A stretch of DNA of 64,000 nt from Symsagittifera roscoffensis. Lineage: Eukaryota > Xenacoelomorpha > Acoela > Convolutidae. A program made the position numbers and the translations under genes. Positions 1 to 13,026 of the stretch are shown here, piece by piece. Location: positions 28,649,301-28,713,300 of the forward strand of contig NC_087066.1 in the NCBI RefSeq assembly GCF_963678635.1. Direction: 5' to 3'. Every line of letters starts with the position of its first letter. The stretch's first letter is position 1. The notes below the pieces were generated by a model, which did not search any database, was not told the origin of the DNA, and saw only the letters and a program-made list of their open reading frames with translations.

Positions 1-2100
1 GTTTGTTATTTTTTCCTTTCATCTGCTCAGGAGGACTCGTATCCGTCTCGATTACGCAACTCAATCTTCCGTGTTCACTCGATCTCCTTCTCAAGTATTT
101 TACGACGAGAGCGTATTGTTTCAGGAGGCTTTGTTTCAATATTTCAGTGTGCTTTCTGTCTTTTCTCGACACCGGCTGTTCGTCGTGAACTATCCGGTTG
201 TTGTGCGTGTGACAGGTTGTATCCAATAAAAATTGCAAATTCAGCATTTCTGAGAACTGCTGGGTCCTAAATGGGAAAATTTGAAAACTCAAAAACCCAG
301 ACATTTTGACGCTCTTTTCTTCTACTTCCGTCCAATTAAAATGCCAATTGACGTTTTCAACATGCACCGGAAGGTTCGGCTGTGCCATTGCAAATTTTGC
401 CCAAAAAATTATACCGACGGATACTAAAGCTACATACTATAACGACTAGCTAGCGCCTAAATGGAGCTTTACGTGCTGCTAAGCGTCTTCGTCATAGCAA
501 GTTCAATCTAATTCTTGTAAAACCGAGTCGAGGATATCGTTACAACTTGAGCGCTATCAGCCGTAACGCGCAAATTATTTGAGTTACATGAAAAAATAAT
601 AAGCTTATGGCTGAATATCAGTATCCCCAGACCACGTGGTCACTCGGTAAAACAGGGCTACTAAATTGTGACTACTAAAATACTATATTACTATTGTTTT
701 TGTTCAGTAAAGAAAACCATCCTATTAATCGGAGATGTATCGACCCTTTCCCATGTTAAATAATTTAAATTCAGGCCATTCCGTGAAGCTAAAAAATGTT
801 AAAAACACAACTTTCAGTCACAGTTCCGGACCTATCCGGTTTCTTCAATACTCGGAAAGAAGCGTCTTTTTCACAATCAGAAAATTTTGCAATATTTTTT
901 GTCAGTCTTCCCAAATCTTTGGATGTGCTCAGTATTATTCGTAACAGTACAAAAGTTACAGTTTAGAGTGTCTTTTTTCGAACATTGATGATTCTCGCTT
1001 TTTCTGTTTTCCTGTTTCTCTTGTACAGGATCTGTCCAATTCCAATCAGCAAAAAATGTCGGTTTAATTTTCGCGGTTTTCAGTTTTCGGAAAACTTCAA
1101 GGTGGTCACTTTTGTTTATTTTTGAACAAATTTTTAAGAATAATTACTACGGTTCAAATCGATCTTTCCCAATATGTTCATTTTAGCAAATAAGACTGTT
1201 AATTGTCAAAACCAGCTTATCTTGCGATCCAACAACTATAAAATAAATTTCGTTTTGTTGTGTGTTTTTGATGTCATTCTGGTCGAATGGTACACACTCT
1301 CCGGACAACTTGTGTAATGTCCTCATTGAATTTCGAGTAACTCATCAAAAAGGTACAGTGCCATTGAACAGAAATTACAAAAATTAAACCAAAAATAAAT
1401 TTATCTACACCATATCGACTCACCATGTGCTAAAAATGGCATTGTATTATATCGTTATAACCTTCTAACCGATTCATTAATCTACCCTTCAAAAATGTAA
1501 CCTAAAATAAAATAATTTTCTGATTTCTTGTCTCCTTGTCGCACATTAAAATTTTTCTCTCAAAATTAAAATCACCTTCTCCGAGAGATCACTCAAGTTT
1601 CTTCAGATCACCACAAAGCAAACAGTTCTCTTAATTGATTAAAAACAACCAGGCAGGCTGGCATACTTTTAATCTTTTCTCCATTCAAGCTTCTCTGAAT
1701 AAGTAGTAAGTGTCCACAAAAACACTAACAAAATCACAACGCAAAAAACATAATCGCAGCAGTGATGAAATCTAAGTTAATTAAATTTTCTTCTTCAAGT
1801 TTCAAATCTAAAATTGGTTAGCTCGGTTGCCCATTTGAGTTTTTTCATACAAGTCAATTTTTGAGATTTCATTTTTTGATTGTTGTTATTTCCTTGTTTA
1901 CAGCTTTCTTTTAATTTTTGTAGTTTAAAAATTCTACAACTTCGAAATATTTCTAGTCGTCTTCGCTTCTTGTCATTCGGCGGTTATTAATGCTCCATCT
2001 CCTCTTCTTGTGACATCAACTCTGTTTTCTCGGTTTCAGCGTTTTGCATCGACTTACATTAGTGACCATTCTCATGCTGTTGGAAGCAGTCCTCCAACAC
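1..2100. other. AT-rich stretch without recognisable gene
   Basis: I see only short chance reading frames, homopolymer runs and no coherent coding signal on either strand. No tRNA-like or repeat structure stood out. It could contain untranslated or regulatory sequence of a gene lying outside the window. Confidence 0.4.
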
Positions 2101-5100
2101 CCCTGCTCTTCTACCCTCTGTTTACATCAAGGTAGAGGATCCACAGTAATCTTCTTGTTTCTGCAGAAGCTGTTGTGGAGGCGCAACTTCACTTCTCTCT
2201 AGATTTTTCTTCAAAATTTCTTCTCTTTCTTTTCTGTCACAATTGGTTGTCTTCAAAGTCCTGATCACTGCTGTGGTTACCGCATTCCGCAAAACTCATT
2301 TGAAAGCTTCTATTCCTATATTCAGCTGATACGAACTGAACACTCTGATGGGCTGCAACATATGCTTTTTAGCATATTCATACAACAAAACAGTCATGTT
2401 GGCTCTGAACCATGGCATCAGTCATCTTCAGCCAATATTTTCTATAATTCCGTCGGACTATTCAAGTTTTTGCTAATCTTCTCGAAAAGATCTAAATCTT
2501 TTAGACAATTAAGTGTTCCGACTGTTCTTTAGTCGGTGCTTCCTGTCTGTGGTTTTTTGTCTTACATGAGCTTCCACCAACCTAATCGCCATCAAAAATC
2601 CATTTATTACTATCGTTACGAACTGCGATAAGTCTGGTAAACCCATAGAGAGCAGCTCTTCAAGATCCCAATTCAACACCAGATTACTACTCCCGGGATA
2701 CCACCATGTTTGGAGGAAACAGTGGCATGGGAATTCATCATGCGTTAATATAATGCTCCTCCAGTTTCGTTGCCCGACTCTTCCAGTAGTGATTTCACTT
2801 CCATCATTATTCGGTGAATCTCATCAATATCATCTATTGCAGTGTAATCAGTCGCTGCTGATCCGCTCTGCGTTTGTCTCTCGAAATCACTGAAATTTCA
2901 AATGGAATATCCATAAACTTCTTCCCAATTATCGCTTTTAGCTCATCCTTACTTTTTTCTGAAACTGCAGCAAAAATCTTACAAGGAACTCGAACTTTGG
3001 CACTGACACATCCACTGCCACGAAATGTACTGGATATTGGCTTGGGAACATGGTAACCACATTCGAACCTACTAGGTATAGAGCTCAAGACGGCCTATGA
3101 TATTCTTCGCTCTGCCTAATATTTAGTTCCAATTGTATCACTTCACTCCATTTTCCGAATTATCTCTGCTCATTCTGTAAAACTGTGACTCCAGGCAACC
3201 AAACATGATGTAGAATCCTAGTGCAGCCACTAATTTGACTTCAGTTCCTCCATGATAATCCGCTACTAACTCTGTTTCCATTTTTGTCGCCTTCGTCAAT
3301 TTCCAAACCAGATCATTAACTGCTTGTGCTGCTTGTGCTGCTTCATTCAGCCCAAACCTCTACAGATAGGACCTTATAGTCCGTAGACTTTTGCCAGAGA
3401 GCTACCAAGTTCACTCCATTTTTCCGGTTCCTAGTCAGGCAACTTCTTAGTTTTTTCTCGGTTGATCCAAGAGGCTGCAGTTAGCAAATCGTAGAAAATG
3501 TTCAAGTCTTGCAATTTACAAACAATTTTTAGCTCTCTTTGGATATTTTGTCTCGCTCGCAATATTGCATCCGGGTTGGAACTTGGGCACCATGATGACC
3601 TCAATACTTCCCGCACGACTACCCAGCTTGTTCTCAGTAATAAATCTGATAACCCAATCCAAATTCTCCTCTGCTAGCAGATTTCTGTGTAGAATGTGCA
3701 GTCACCTTTTTTTTTCAATACAAGTCCCACTTTGATTTTTTAACTTGCAATACTTATTAACGTTCCAGACATCCGGAACTTTAGTAACAATACTTGTTCA
3801 TTATCTAGGTATCAATCAGTATAACTTCGTTGATGAAAGAGTTATAGGCAATTCCAAAACTCCCCATTTATAATGGCATGACTTCCTGATCGGTCCAAAG
3901 CTTTCGTTGGTTTTCCCATAGATTCTTTCGTGAGTCTAAGTTCTTTGATGAAAAATCTTCTGATCTGATCTATCTTCCTCCGAGTCTCCAAGTCTACTAG
4001 TTCTTTCATGTTCACCTTCAATGGCTTGCTCTGATGAATTTCCAGAAGTACTTGTATGAGTAACTGCCTTCCAGGGTCACTGTCCCTTTTCAGAACCTCG
4101 CACAGGTGTTCAACGTTGGTGCCGATATTTGCTCCAATATGAACCTGAGAAAACAGAGCGTCCTTACCGTTCCTTTGCATATTATCAGGTCCTGTAGATG
4201 AATTTTTTTAAACACTTTTTCCTCCTTTGGGCTTTTCCTTTCTTCCGAGCTGTTTTCTCCTATCGTCAATCTCGCCATGCACCAGGTGAGTCTGAGTTGC
4301 AACTCAGTACTGACATACGGTAGAGCTATCAGAGCATCTATTTTTGGGGTAATTCGCACTTGGTTGCTCAAAATGACATAACAATAATGCCCACTATGCT
4401 AAACCCGTGAGTTGGTCCACAGTTTCCGAGCGCTTTTACATTGATAATAGTGTTCCATAAGCTTTCTATTACATTTTCGTGTCCATGATGATGCCTTCTA
4501 GATGACACTCCAAGGTTACTTTGTTTTCTAGAACCATTAGATGCCCCTATTGCCGTACTCCTATTTTCCATCATTTCCATGTATCCATCGGTGGGCTCGT
4601 CTATCGTAACTGTCACCGATACTGTGTCAATCGGTTTTATTCAACCGGAGTTAGCTGTCCTATGACGCTTTTTTTCCCGTTGTTCATGCTCGAAGGCTTG
4701 AATTCCCCGAGGGTACTTTTACCACACTGATTCAAAATCTTTATCTCTAAAGTTGCTCCCCTAAGAATGCGGTCACCTTTTTGGTTTTTAGCTGGCTGAT
4801 TTTATTCCTTTATCCTACGTCCGTCATCTTTGAAGTGCCTTGCGATCTGTCATTGCCATGTCTTATGATGACAGCTTTCTCTACTCGTTTTCTTTGTCAT
4901 CACTGGTTGTTCAGGCGTCAACTTCGTTTTTCCAGCTTTCTTCCCATAACCTTGTTGCCCAATTTCATTTTCATGTCGTTGATCTTCTCAAACACTAGTT
5001 CGCGTCCTGGACAAATACACTACTTTGTCGTTGCTTGCTTTCTTGACAAGTCAGTTCGGACAGGAGAATTGGTTTGACTCTTATCGGTAGCAGAATCATT

Positions 5101-6560
5101 GAATATTTTGCTCATTTTTCTTCACACTCATCTAATTTTTCGAGGATTTCCTGCATCAGAGTTCTTTTGAGACATGTTTTCAGCAACTATTGGGTTCCGC
5201 AGCAGCACTGTATTATAGTCGAGATCTCCTAAATGCAAGCGACTCGATTCAGTTCACAGTCAGTCTTGTTTTCCTGATCACGGTGGTGAAATTCCCACTC
5301 TTCTTCCGGTAGAGTTGCAACGAAAGGTTATTGGGCTGCTTTCTCTATCTTTCTCGTGCGTTGTGATTCTGTCAAGAGCTTCGTTGTCCTTCTTCTAATT
5401 TTGTCAGGAGAGCTGCTTTCCAGCATATGACGAAATGTATTCATAAAGGCTGAGGGAGTTTCCATCTTGGAAGATTAGTTTTCCGCTGGTTCAGAAGACT
5501 AGTCTTCCGCCACTGTCTCCACTTCTTCGTACATATCGAGAAATTAAAATCCAGGACTGAAGTGCCACCTAATGATGCCCTAATTTTATCATCTTTTTCC
5601 GCTTGGTTGGGTCTTGATCCATCGGTTCTTCCGCTTGACGATCCTCCTGGTCTTCGCCCTCTTGTTTTCTATTCGGTTTTGATTCGAAAGGTCCTGGCTC
5701 ATTGTCTTTTGTACTTTTAGCAGGGAGTTTAGACACTATCAACTCAGCAGCCGACTTGTCTTCATGCTCTTCGCTCAGCTTGAACTCAAATTCTTCCCAG
5801 CCAAATGGCCAAAGGGCATCTTTAGTCAAACACCTTCCACTCGTTACGATTTCCGCTCTAACAATTAGAATAATTAGCGCAGCTTCTTGAAGATCAACTG
5901 TTTTTATCCTTATGGTCGGCGTAAGATTCACTTTAGTCTATTCTCCATCGAACCTTCCGGGCTTGTGAGTCAGGGCATTGCTCATTCTCCTCCTAGACGC
6001 TTCCTCTAGGCACGCAACTTGAGTGCTATGCAACACGGCAGCGTTTCTGCCCACAAAACAAGGATCCAAGGAGCCAGAAATTTTTGCCATTCTTCCCTCA
6101 TCGAGTTCATTTGCCCTCAGTCAGTTTGCGTATGTTATGGAGTCTGCTCCGAGCAATAGTCTTCGAAAAAGAGAATTTTTGTGTTTTCTTTCGGCACTTT
6201 CTTAAAGTCACCCCAATGTTCTGTTTCCTTTCTGATGCACTGCTAGCAATCTGTGGACTCTCGTTATCTTGCCGTCCGTTTTATGGTGGGGTCAGAGGTT
6301 CCACAACTTGGGAAATACTTCGATAAGTCCTCTTTCTACCTACCACATCCTATCACGGAAGTGGTTCTTGAAGTTGACGGCCTTCATTTCAGGTTCAGCT
6401 ATTTTTCTAAATAACAATTCCTCACTCATGGCTTCACGCAAAAAATTTTGTGCATACCAATTGAGACTGATTCGTCGACTACTGAGATGTGGTTCAGGTG
6501 CAGCACCGACCTCCAGTACGTTGCTGACTTTAATTAAACGGGAAAAAAGTGCCCTTTTTT
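2100..6560 (-). pseudogene. Decayed coding region, unrecognised (minus strand)
   Basis: This block is visibly richer in G and C than its surroundings. On the minus strand it reads as a run of short open segments that look like real protein, broken by stops and frameshifts. They include 5931-5569 (acidic and charged C-terminal half, rich in E, D and K), 4616-4368, 4371-4090, 4180-3842, 3616-3431 and 3088-2834. Several are charged and helix-prone, and one near 2830-2760 resembles a coiled-coil segment. The consistent orientation and amino-acid character suggest one long ancestral gene or the gag-like part of a retroelement. I do not recognise the family and saw no LTRs or domain motifs. An alternative is an intact gene with several introns, but I could not find a phase-consistent exon chain. 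Confidence 0.3.
5569..5931 (-). pseudogene. Longest open segment of the decayed 2.1-6.6 kb region
   Basis: This open segment has about 120 codons. The N-terminal half is mixed hydrophobic with a conspicuous tryptophan/glycine patch (LWPFGWEEF). The C-terminal half is highly charged (many E, D, K, with PMDQDPTKRKK near the end) and looks disordered. No family was recognised. Flanking sequence in the other minus-strand frames has the same character, so it is probably one fragment of a longer broken gene rather than a standalone small gene. Confidence 0.3.
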
Positions 6561-6599
6561 GTAAAAAAGAAAACTCACTCCCTACCTAAATTCATAATA

Positions 6600-8727
6600 T
6601 TAGGTTTTTTTTTACACTTTTCACATTCTTGACAGAATTTAATGATCAGCTGTATCAAATGCTTTGTTTAGATTGAAAAACAATCATTTTCATCAAGTTT
6701 TTTATCTGTAGGGCTCTTCATGAGCTCTGTAAAAAAGTCGAAGCATGAAAACAAGATCCATTTGGCCGAAAACTAGTTTGTTGCGTTCATTTTTTGTTGC
6801 GTTCTCGCACGTTTTTTTTGCAATATAACATATTATGCTCAATTTTTTCTTAAAACTAGTTTTTCTAGAGACTCGCATTTTTCAAGTAAAGCTATCAAAA
6901 AATTGTAGTCGTAATTGAATCTCGAATGGAACAATTTTCGAATTTGTAGATACGTTCATCTAAGTCATTGATTGCATTTATATTCAGATATCAAGTACAA
7001 AATAAAGAAATCATAAAATTGAAACTCACGATTTCAAAATTTATGAAAACTTGCCTTAGCTGCTTGAATTTATTTTTTATCCGGCGTCTAGGAAATCTTC
7101 TCTAGAATCTGGTGTTTCAACTGTCGGCTTCATGTTTTTTATTAAGAGTTTACAAAAATATGAAAGTTTTTTGTCATACAAAACTTTAAAAGCAAAAAAC
7201 TGCAATGGAGGGTGTACCTTAGAATATAACTCAATGGCAAGCGAAAATGTTTCTTGACTTTCCTTTAAGGTCTTTTTTTTGTTTTTACTGAGCGCTGCCG
7301 AAATTCATTGTTAAATTACTTCTTTTAGCATTTCAAAGCGTTGCACCAAAATTGGTGCCAAGTCAAAAAATTTAAGGTTTCCCGGTCAAAAACAAAATTT
7401 TAGTATTGGACCAAAACAGGAATTCTATAGAAAAACTTGGCCGTCAGAATTTGAAACTGCTCCACCCTCGGTACGACGCTACCTTTTATGTTCTATTTTT
7501 TAGTAGCTTTAGGGGCTAGAGGGCCCCTAACATCAATTCTAGTTACCAAAAGTTTTCGACCAGGCAATCTTCGAAAACTATTTCTGGCTGACCAACTATT
7601 GTGTGTTCATTCGGCGTTTCATACTATAAAGAACCATAACATGTTTTGCAAAATGTTCTGTGCTTAAAGGCGGATTTTTGAACACTGAAGCCAAAAATGT
7701 TTTTTTTTAAAGTTTGTTAGGAACGGATTTGATCAAAACTCGCATTGATCCGGTGCGCTCTCCCCTCTCTAAAATAGCATTTATTGGAAGCTTGGTGGTT
7801 TTTCGGCACGGCTCTAAATTTCAAAATGGCTGACCTAAACAAAAAAACCGCGCCTCTCCCGTCAAAAAAATTTGTCCACGCCAGTTTTCAATGAAGGATC
7901 AAAAAATTTTGCAAAAGATTTGCAAAAAAGTTTCGTACATTTAATCCATTTTTCTTGTCGTTCAATTACAGATTCTGGGACCTTGTTTTCTTGAATTATT
8001 TATTTACATTTAAAGGATTTATTAGGAGTGTGGGAAGTTGAGAGCCGACTTTTTCAGTTCAATCTGAATCGAAATCATGTTATATTTTTCGGTTGGGTCG
8101 TTTTGACTTTCTTTTGTCAATAGCCAAAGATGGTACAAAACTATCATGACAGAAACATCTTAAAATAACATAACGTCATTATCATTTGACCATTTGCGAG
8201 TTTTCTATTTCTAAAGCCAAAAATGAAAACCATTTATAAAAGAAAACAACAATCGCTTTTCATAAACAAGGAGTGAAAAACTGAACAAATCAACCAAAAA
8301 TCGAGAAGCAATCTTCGATAAGAACATCGATCTTCCAGTTCGATAAATAGCAAGACTACAGTCTGGGTAGAAGCAATGATTTAATTTGACAGAAAAGACT
8401 ATTGATGTTGTGATCTGAAGTCATTGTAGTCGCATATTAAAACATTTTCAAGCGAATGTAAGATATTCATCGTGAAGACTGTAGTAGTAAAAGACCGCCT
8501 TTGTTCTAGCAAGTGAACAGGTCCGTCGCGAGGTTATGTTTTTTTGCTAGCAAAAAGTTTTACATGGTAAGGTGAGGAGAAGAACATGGATATAAAAAAT
8601 GATAACTGGAGTCAAAAGCGCTCGCAAAAAATGGGGAGTGATTTTGAGTTTTATTGCAAAGAGATTCATAAAGTAAACTGAACAGTCATTAAAATTGGAA
8701 ATAGGGTAGGATTTAAAATTTTGGGTT
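6600..8727. other. AT-rich intergenic region downstream of the bHLH gene
   Basis: There are no convincing coding segments. Long T and A runs dominate. It lies just 3' of the minus-strand bHLH gene, so its right end probably contains that gene's 3' untranslated region. Confidence 0.4.
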
Positions 8728-10779
8728 TTAAAAAGGCCTCCAAAAGCTTTCCGATCGAAGCCTCTTCTTTTGAGCATTTGGATTCCTATGCATCTCTTTT
8801 TTACTAAGATTTGTGGATGAAGATATATCTGACAAAACAGTCGAAGTACTCCGTGAACTCTCGTCACTTTCAAAAACTCGAACTTCGGGCTCGGAATCTC
8901 CCTCAAACTGTTCAAAACTGCACTGGGAAAACTGCGCTGCGCGTCTAGTGTGTGGTTCGGAAGCTTCTAGAATATTTCCGGACGTAATCGGAAGATTATG
9001 CTGGAATCCGCTGACATGTTGAAATTTTAATTGATCTAGAAAATGATGCTGACTGTATTGTGACGTCATAACTTGGTTGGCATGAATAGGATTTTGATTG
9101 ACAGTTGTGATTGGCTGCTGTGTTGGGGATGTGTTGATTGGTGGGTAAGTAGGAGGGGCACAACCGAATTGTCGTGCGGCAATGAAGTCGTTCAGAAATT
9201 GGACTGTCACTTCTAGAACATCTGCTTTTTCCAGTTTTGTGTAGGCCTGAAGAAAGTTTGAAATATTAAAACTCTAAATTTTTTTATGCTAAAGTTTTGA
9301 AAAATTATGGTGAAAAGTTTTGCGTTTCTAAAAACCTAATCATCGGAATCGAGAAGCTAAATAATTACGGTTTGCGCGGAATTCGTAACAGACGGTATTT
9401 TATTTCAACAGGTGATTCCAGAAACCCATCCCTTCAATTACATGTTCACTGATAGCTTCAAATGATGAAACAAGAGAATCTTTGAACAGTTTTAGAAAAG
9501 CTTGAACATTTTTTTTGCGTATCTGTTTTCTAAAATCATAGTTAAAGTTCCCCCTTCCCCTATTGCCAAAAGGGGGAAACTTATTACAAAGTACCAATAA
9601 ATTCGCATATGCTGAAGGACTGAATGAGTTGTTTAAACGAGTTGAAAAATTTAGTATAGGAGGGGGCGGAAGGTCCAGCCAAATTACCAGAACACTACAA
9701 AAGCATTTGACTCTAAAATCTGAAGAATAAATTCTTCTGTAAAGGGGTTAAATTTGGGTTATTGATGCAATACACATTAAAATCTATCTTGGGGAACTGG
9801 TGCCATTTATGGGAAAGCGTGAAAGGTAAAGCCCTAAAAACTGAATAGCCTATGTTTGATTGGCAGATCCTAAGAATTATCACCTGAAACGACATCACGA
9901 CACTATATTTCATAAGTTACGAAAAAGTTCATCAAATTATTACGAAACTAAAGTTTGGTTATAGAGTATAGATTATAGCTGAACAAAGTTAGCCCCCCTC
10001 TAAAAAGTTGTCTCTAAGCTCGAACTTTCAGCCAATCTTCTAAATTCGTTTGTTTAGTGGGTTAAATTTGTATGTTTAGAGGGGGACAATGATATTAATT
10101 TGTTCCGATTTCCGTGTGGTCAAACTGTCCACAAAAAAGGCGTTTTGCTAATTGATTAGTTAAAATGAGAGAAGCAGTTTAAAGAAATAAACTCACCGAC
10201 TTGCCGAGTACTCTGAGGATGGCGTCTCTCAGCTGGTTGAGGTTGTCGTTGATCCGAAGACGACGTTGCTTCTCCACTTGTGGTTTCCTCGACTACAATT
10301 GATAAAAAATCTTCAAATTACGAAATTGATTTTTGGGCTTAAAGTATACGTATTCCTAGATTATCACGTTTCTATCAAACTTCGAAGCTTCCGAACAAAA
10401 ATTGGTTTTCACATTGACACGATGCGTTTAGTTATAATAATGCGAATCAGTGACCCAAATAATGCTTTTTTGTTAGTTTATTTTTAAGTGGACTTTTTTT
10501 GTTTTGTTAGCCGCCTTCAATGCCGGGTTATAAGCTAGTCGAGTAATTATTAATTATATTTGCAGAACTTCTTTAGCGTTTTTCGAAATTAATTTTGATA
10601 CCAACAAACTGATTTCAAACTTGCAAAATGGACAACTAACACACTTGTACATAACGAAGTGGATGATTGGAATTTTATTTATTGCTTTCAGAAACTCTAT
10701 AGCGAAAAGCATACGTTTAAAAAAAATCACTCACCTTTTTGTATGTATTATCATAATCATCAACTCGATAGGATCTCAT
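8728..10779 (-). CDS. Hairy/E(spl)-family bHLH repressor, three exons, C-terminal WRPF
   Basis: Predicted transcription factor of the Hes/Hairy family, expected to bind N-box or E-box DNA in the nucleus and recruit Groucho/TLE. Three exons join in phase 0: 10779-10735 (starts ATG, ends before gtgagt), 10292-10197, and 9246-8728 (after ttcttcag). This gives 219 codons and a stop. Exon 2 encodes the basic region and helix 1: SRKPQVEKQRRLRIN has the family-typical proline, the E that contacts the E-box, and the RRxRIN signature. Exon 3 opens with loop and helix 2 (KLEKADVLEVTVQFL), as in Hes proteins. After the bHLH come a Q/P/N-rich linker, an S/E-rich stretch, and a basic tail ending SFWRPF then stop. 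No Orange domain is apparent. The last residue differs from canonical WRPW. The start is the first ATG in an exon with a good donor; an additional upstream exon cannot be excluded. The family call is firm, orthology is not. Confidence 0.85.
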
Positions 10780-11060
10780 TCTTCGGTAATTCTTCGGCTC
10801 AAGGTGAAAGTGAGTGACCTATTAACCAAATCGAATGCTCTAATCTAACCAAAAACTTGAATAATTATTAATTATTTTTGAGGAATTTCTGTAATGTGCG
10901 TCGAAAATAGCTTTGATACCAGCTGATTTCAAGAAAACCAAATGAAATTTATAGCTAGTCGAGTAAATATTAATTATTTTTGCAGAACTTCTTTAACGTT
11001 TTTCGAAATTAATTTTGATTCCAACAAACTGATTTCAAACTTCCAAAATGGACAACTAAC
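10522..11060. repeat. Direct repeat pair flanking bHLH exon 1
   Basis: A segment of about 115 bp beginning near AGCTAGTCGAGTAA and ending AATGGACAACTAAC occurs at about 10530-10640, inside intron 1, and again at about 10950-11060, upstream of the start codon. They differ at only a few positions. A third, more diverged partial copy is at about 10860-10935. Exon 1 of the bHLH gene sits between them. Confidence 0.75.
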
Positions 11061-11922
11061 CGTAAATTGGATATTAATTCCGAATCCACTATACCCGCTT
11101 AAAATTATACAAACAAGATTAACAATTGGGGCTAATGAGCTAGCGAAAGTTAATTCTGTTATCTAGCTTGGTATAACTTAGTTAGTATGACCGCTGGTTA
11201 TGAATTCAAAAGACGGCGCTTCATCCCTAATCCCCGGGTTTAGACTAGTTTAGACCCCGTTGGCATGAGGTGTAAACTATTGTTGTTTATATGACAGGTC
11301 CGATAACACTTCTAAGCTGCGTTGTGTACAATAAACAGAACTATCAGTAGCGAAACTCTGCTCCCAATAAACAAAGTAGAATAAGCATGATCCCTGTTTT
11401 TGAAATGGATTTGGGATACCCTAAGGTGCCTCGGTTTTGAGCTAGCATTTCGCGTCGGTGAACTTAATAACTATGTGGCTTTTTTTTCAAGATTTTCAAG
11501 TTAAAAATTCCTTCAGGTTTTCTCGATTGGATGAGTTGTCAAAAAAGCAAGGTGATCGGAGAGTACAAATGAGTTGATGTGTGTAAGGCAGACATAGATT
11601 ATTGATGATTTTTTTTTGCAAATGACGAGAGAATTTTAAATATACGTTCACAAATTTCATCGAATTTAGGCCAAATATATTTACCAAAATTTGCTAAAAC
11701 ACTAGAAGTTGTTAATATCTTATCTGCATTAAAAATAATTTTATCAGAAAATTGTCAAAAATGCCTAAGTTTGGGAAACTCTCGAAGGTGTTGTTAACCC
11801 ATTGGTTCGCGGTACAATTTTCTGTGAAGTGGAATCTTTCCTACCCATTTTTGAATAAGTATTTTTCGCAACAGTTACCGGTCTAATGCATTGACTGCCT
11901 CACAGGCAAAATACACAAAATA

Positions 11923-12628
11923 CAGTGCTGATTTAAATTATACAAACAAAATGACCAAAACTTGAATTTACAAACACGTTTTTCTCAATTTGGTTTAAGA
12001 TTAGACAAAAAATGAAGAGAGCAAAAGCTGCTTAACATTTTTTCTCCAAAATTCTAAACCAAAATTTTACCCCAAAAATGGGTCATTTTGGCTTTTTTCA
12101 ATTAATCAAGAGTTACGCCGAAACTACTTTGTTAATTGATGAGAAAAATATATCACAAGAATCCTCTTACACAGACCAACAAAGTTTTGGAGGATTAAAT
12201 CTCCAAAAACCAGTATAAGAGAAAATATTTTTTCTGGATAGTCATTAAATGTGATTTTTACTACATAAAACCCAAAACTTTTGCTTAAAAACAAATTTTA
12301 ACCAATTTTCTCAAATTGCTGGAGATTTAACCCTTCTAGAACTTTGTTGAGCTGTGTATGAAGCTTCTTGTGATATATATTTCTCATCAATTAATAGAGT
12401 AGTTTAAGCGTAATTCTTGATTAATTGAAAAAAGCCATAATGACCCATTTTTGGGGTAAAAAATTGACTGAGAATTTCGGAGAAAAAATTGCACCATGCT
12501 CATTCTGATCAAGTTCTAAGTTTTTTTAAATTTCTTCTTTTTTTGTCGAATCTTAATATAAATTGAGAAAAACGCGTTTGAAAAATCAAGTTCTGTTCGT
12601 TTTGTCCGGATAATTTAAATCAGCACTG
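11923..12628. mobile_element. Foldback (long inverted repeat) element, Tc1-like termini
   Basis: The two halves of this 706-bp segment are imperfect reverse complements over most of their length. It starts CAGTGCTGATTTAAATTAT and ends with the complement. The left end is preceded by TA, as expected for Tc1/mariner insertion; the right flank reads AA, so that copy of the duplication is degraded or the boundary is inexact. The CAGTG terminus matches the Tc1/mariner style in nematodes. There is no transposase reading frame, so this is a non-autonomous palindromic element. Confidence 0.7.
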
Positions 12629-13026
12629 AACCTATAACAAAAAAATAACAGTGTGCAACAAAAATTTGATTCTACTTTTTTCCGTTCTTAGAAAATTTCT
12701 ATTTGTATCCTTTGCAGAAAGTAATTCTCGGACTGTTTTATGAATCAGCAAGGTTTCGGCAACCAAAAACTACAATTGTTTTTTGCGCCAGCGAGACCAC
12801 AGAAAATGTTTTTTTAAAAAAATGAGTCACTCAAACTTGGTATTCTAGAGAAGTTTAAGAGGTCTAGAGTGCGTAAGCCCACCAGGCACGGAGCAAAAAT
12901 TTCTGGACGAAAAGGAAGCAACGTTTAAAAAAACGAAGTATTTTCTGTGATGTTGCGAAACACAGCCTTGACGGTAATTTGCCAATTTATCTGTGCCGCA
13001 GGCCAATGTTTGGAAGTATAGGCCAA

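Noticed and set aside
735-944. 69-codon plus-strand frame
   Set aside because: Short, no homologue recognised, no splice or repeat context. Consistent with chance.
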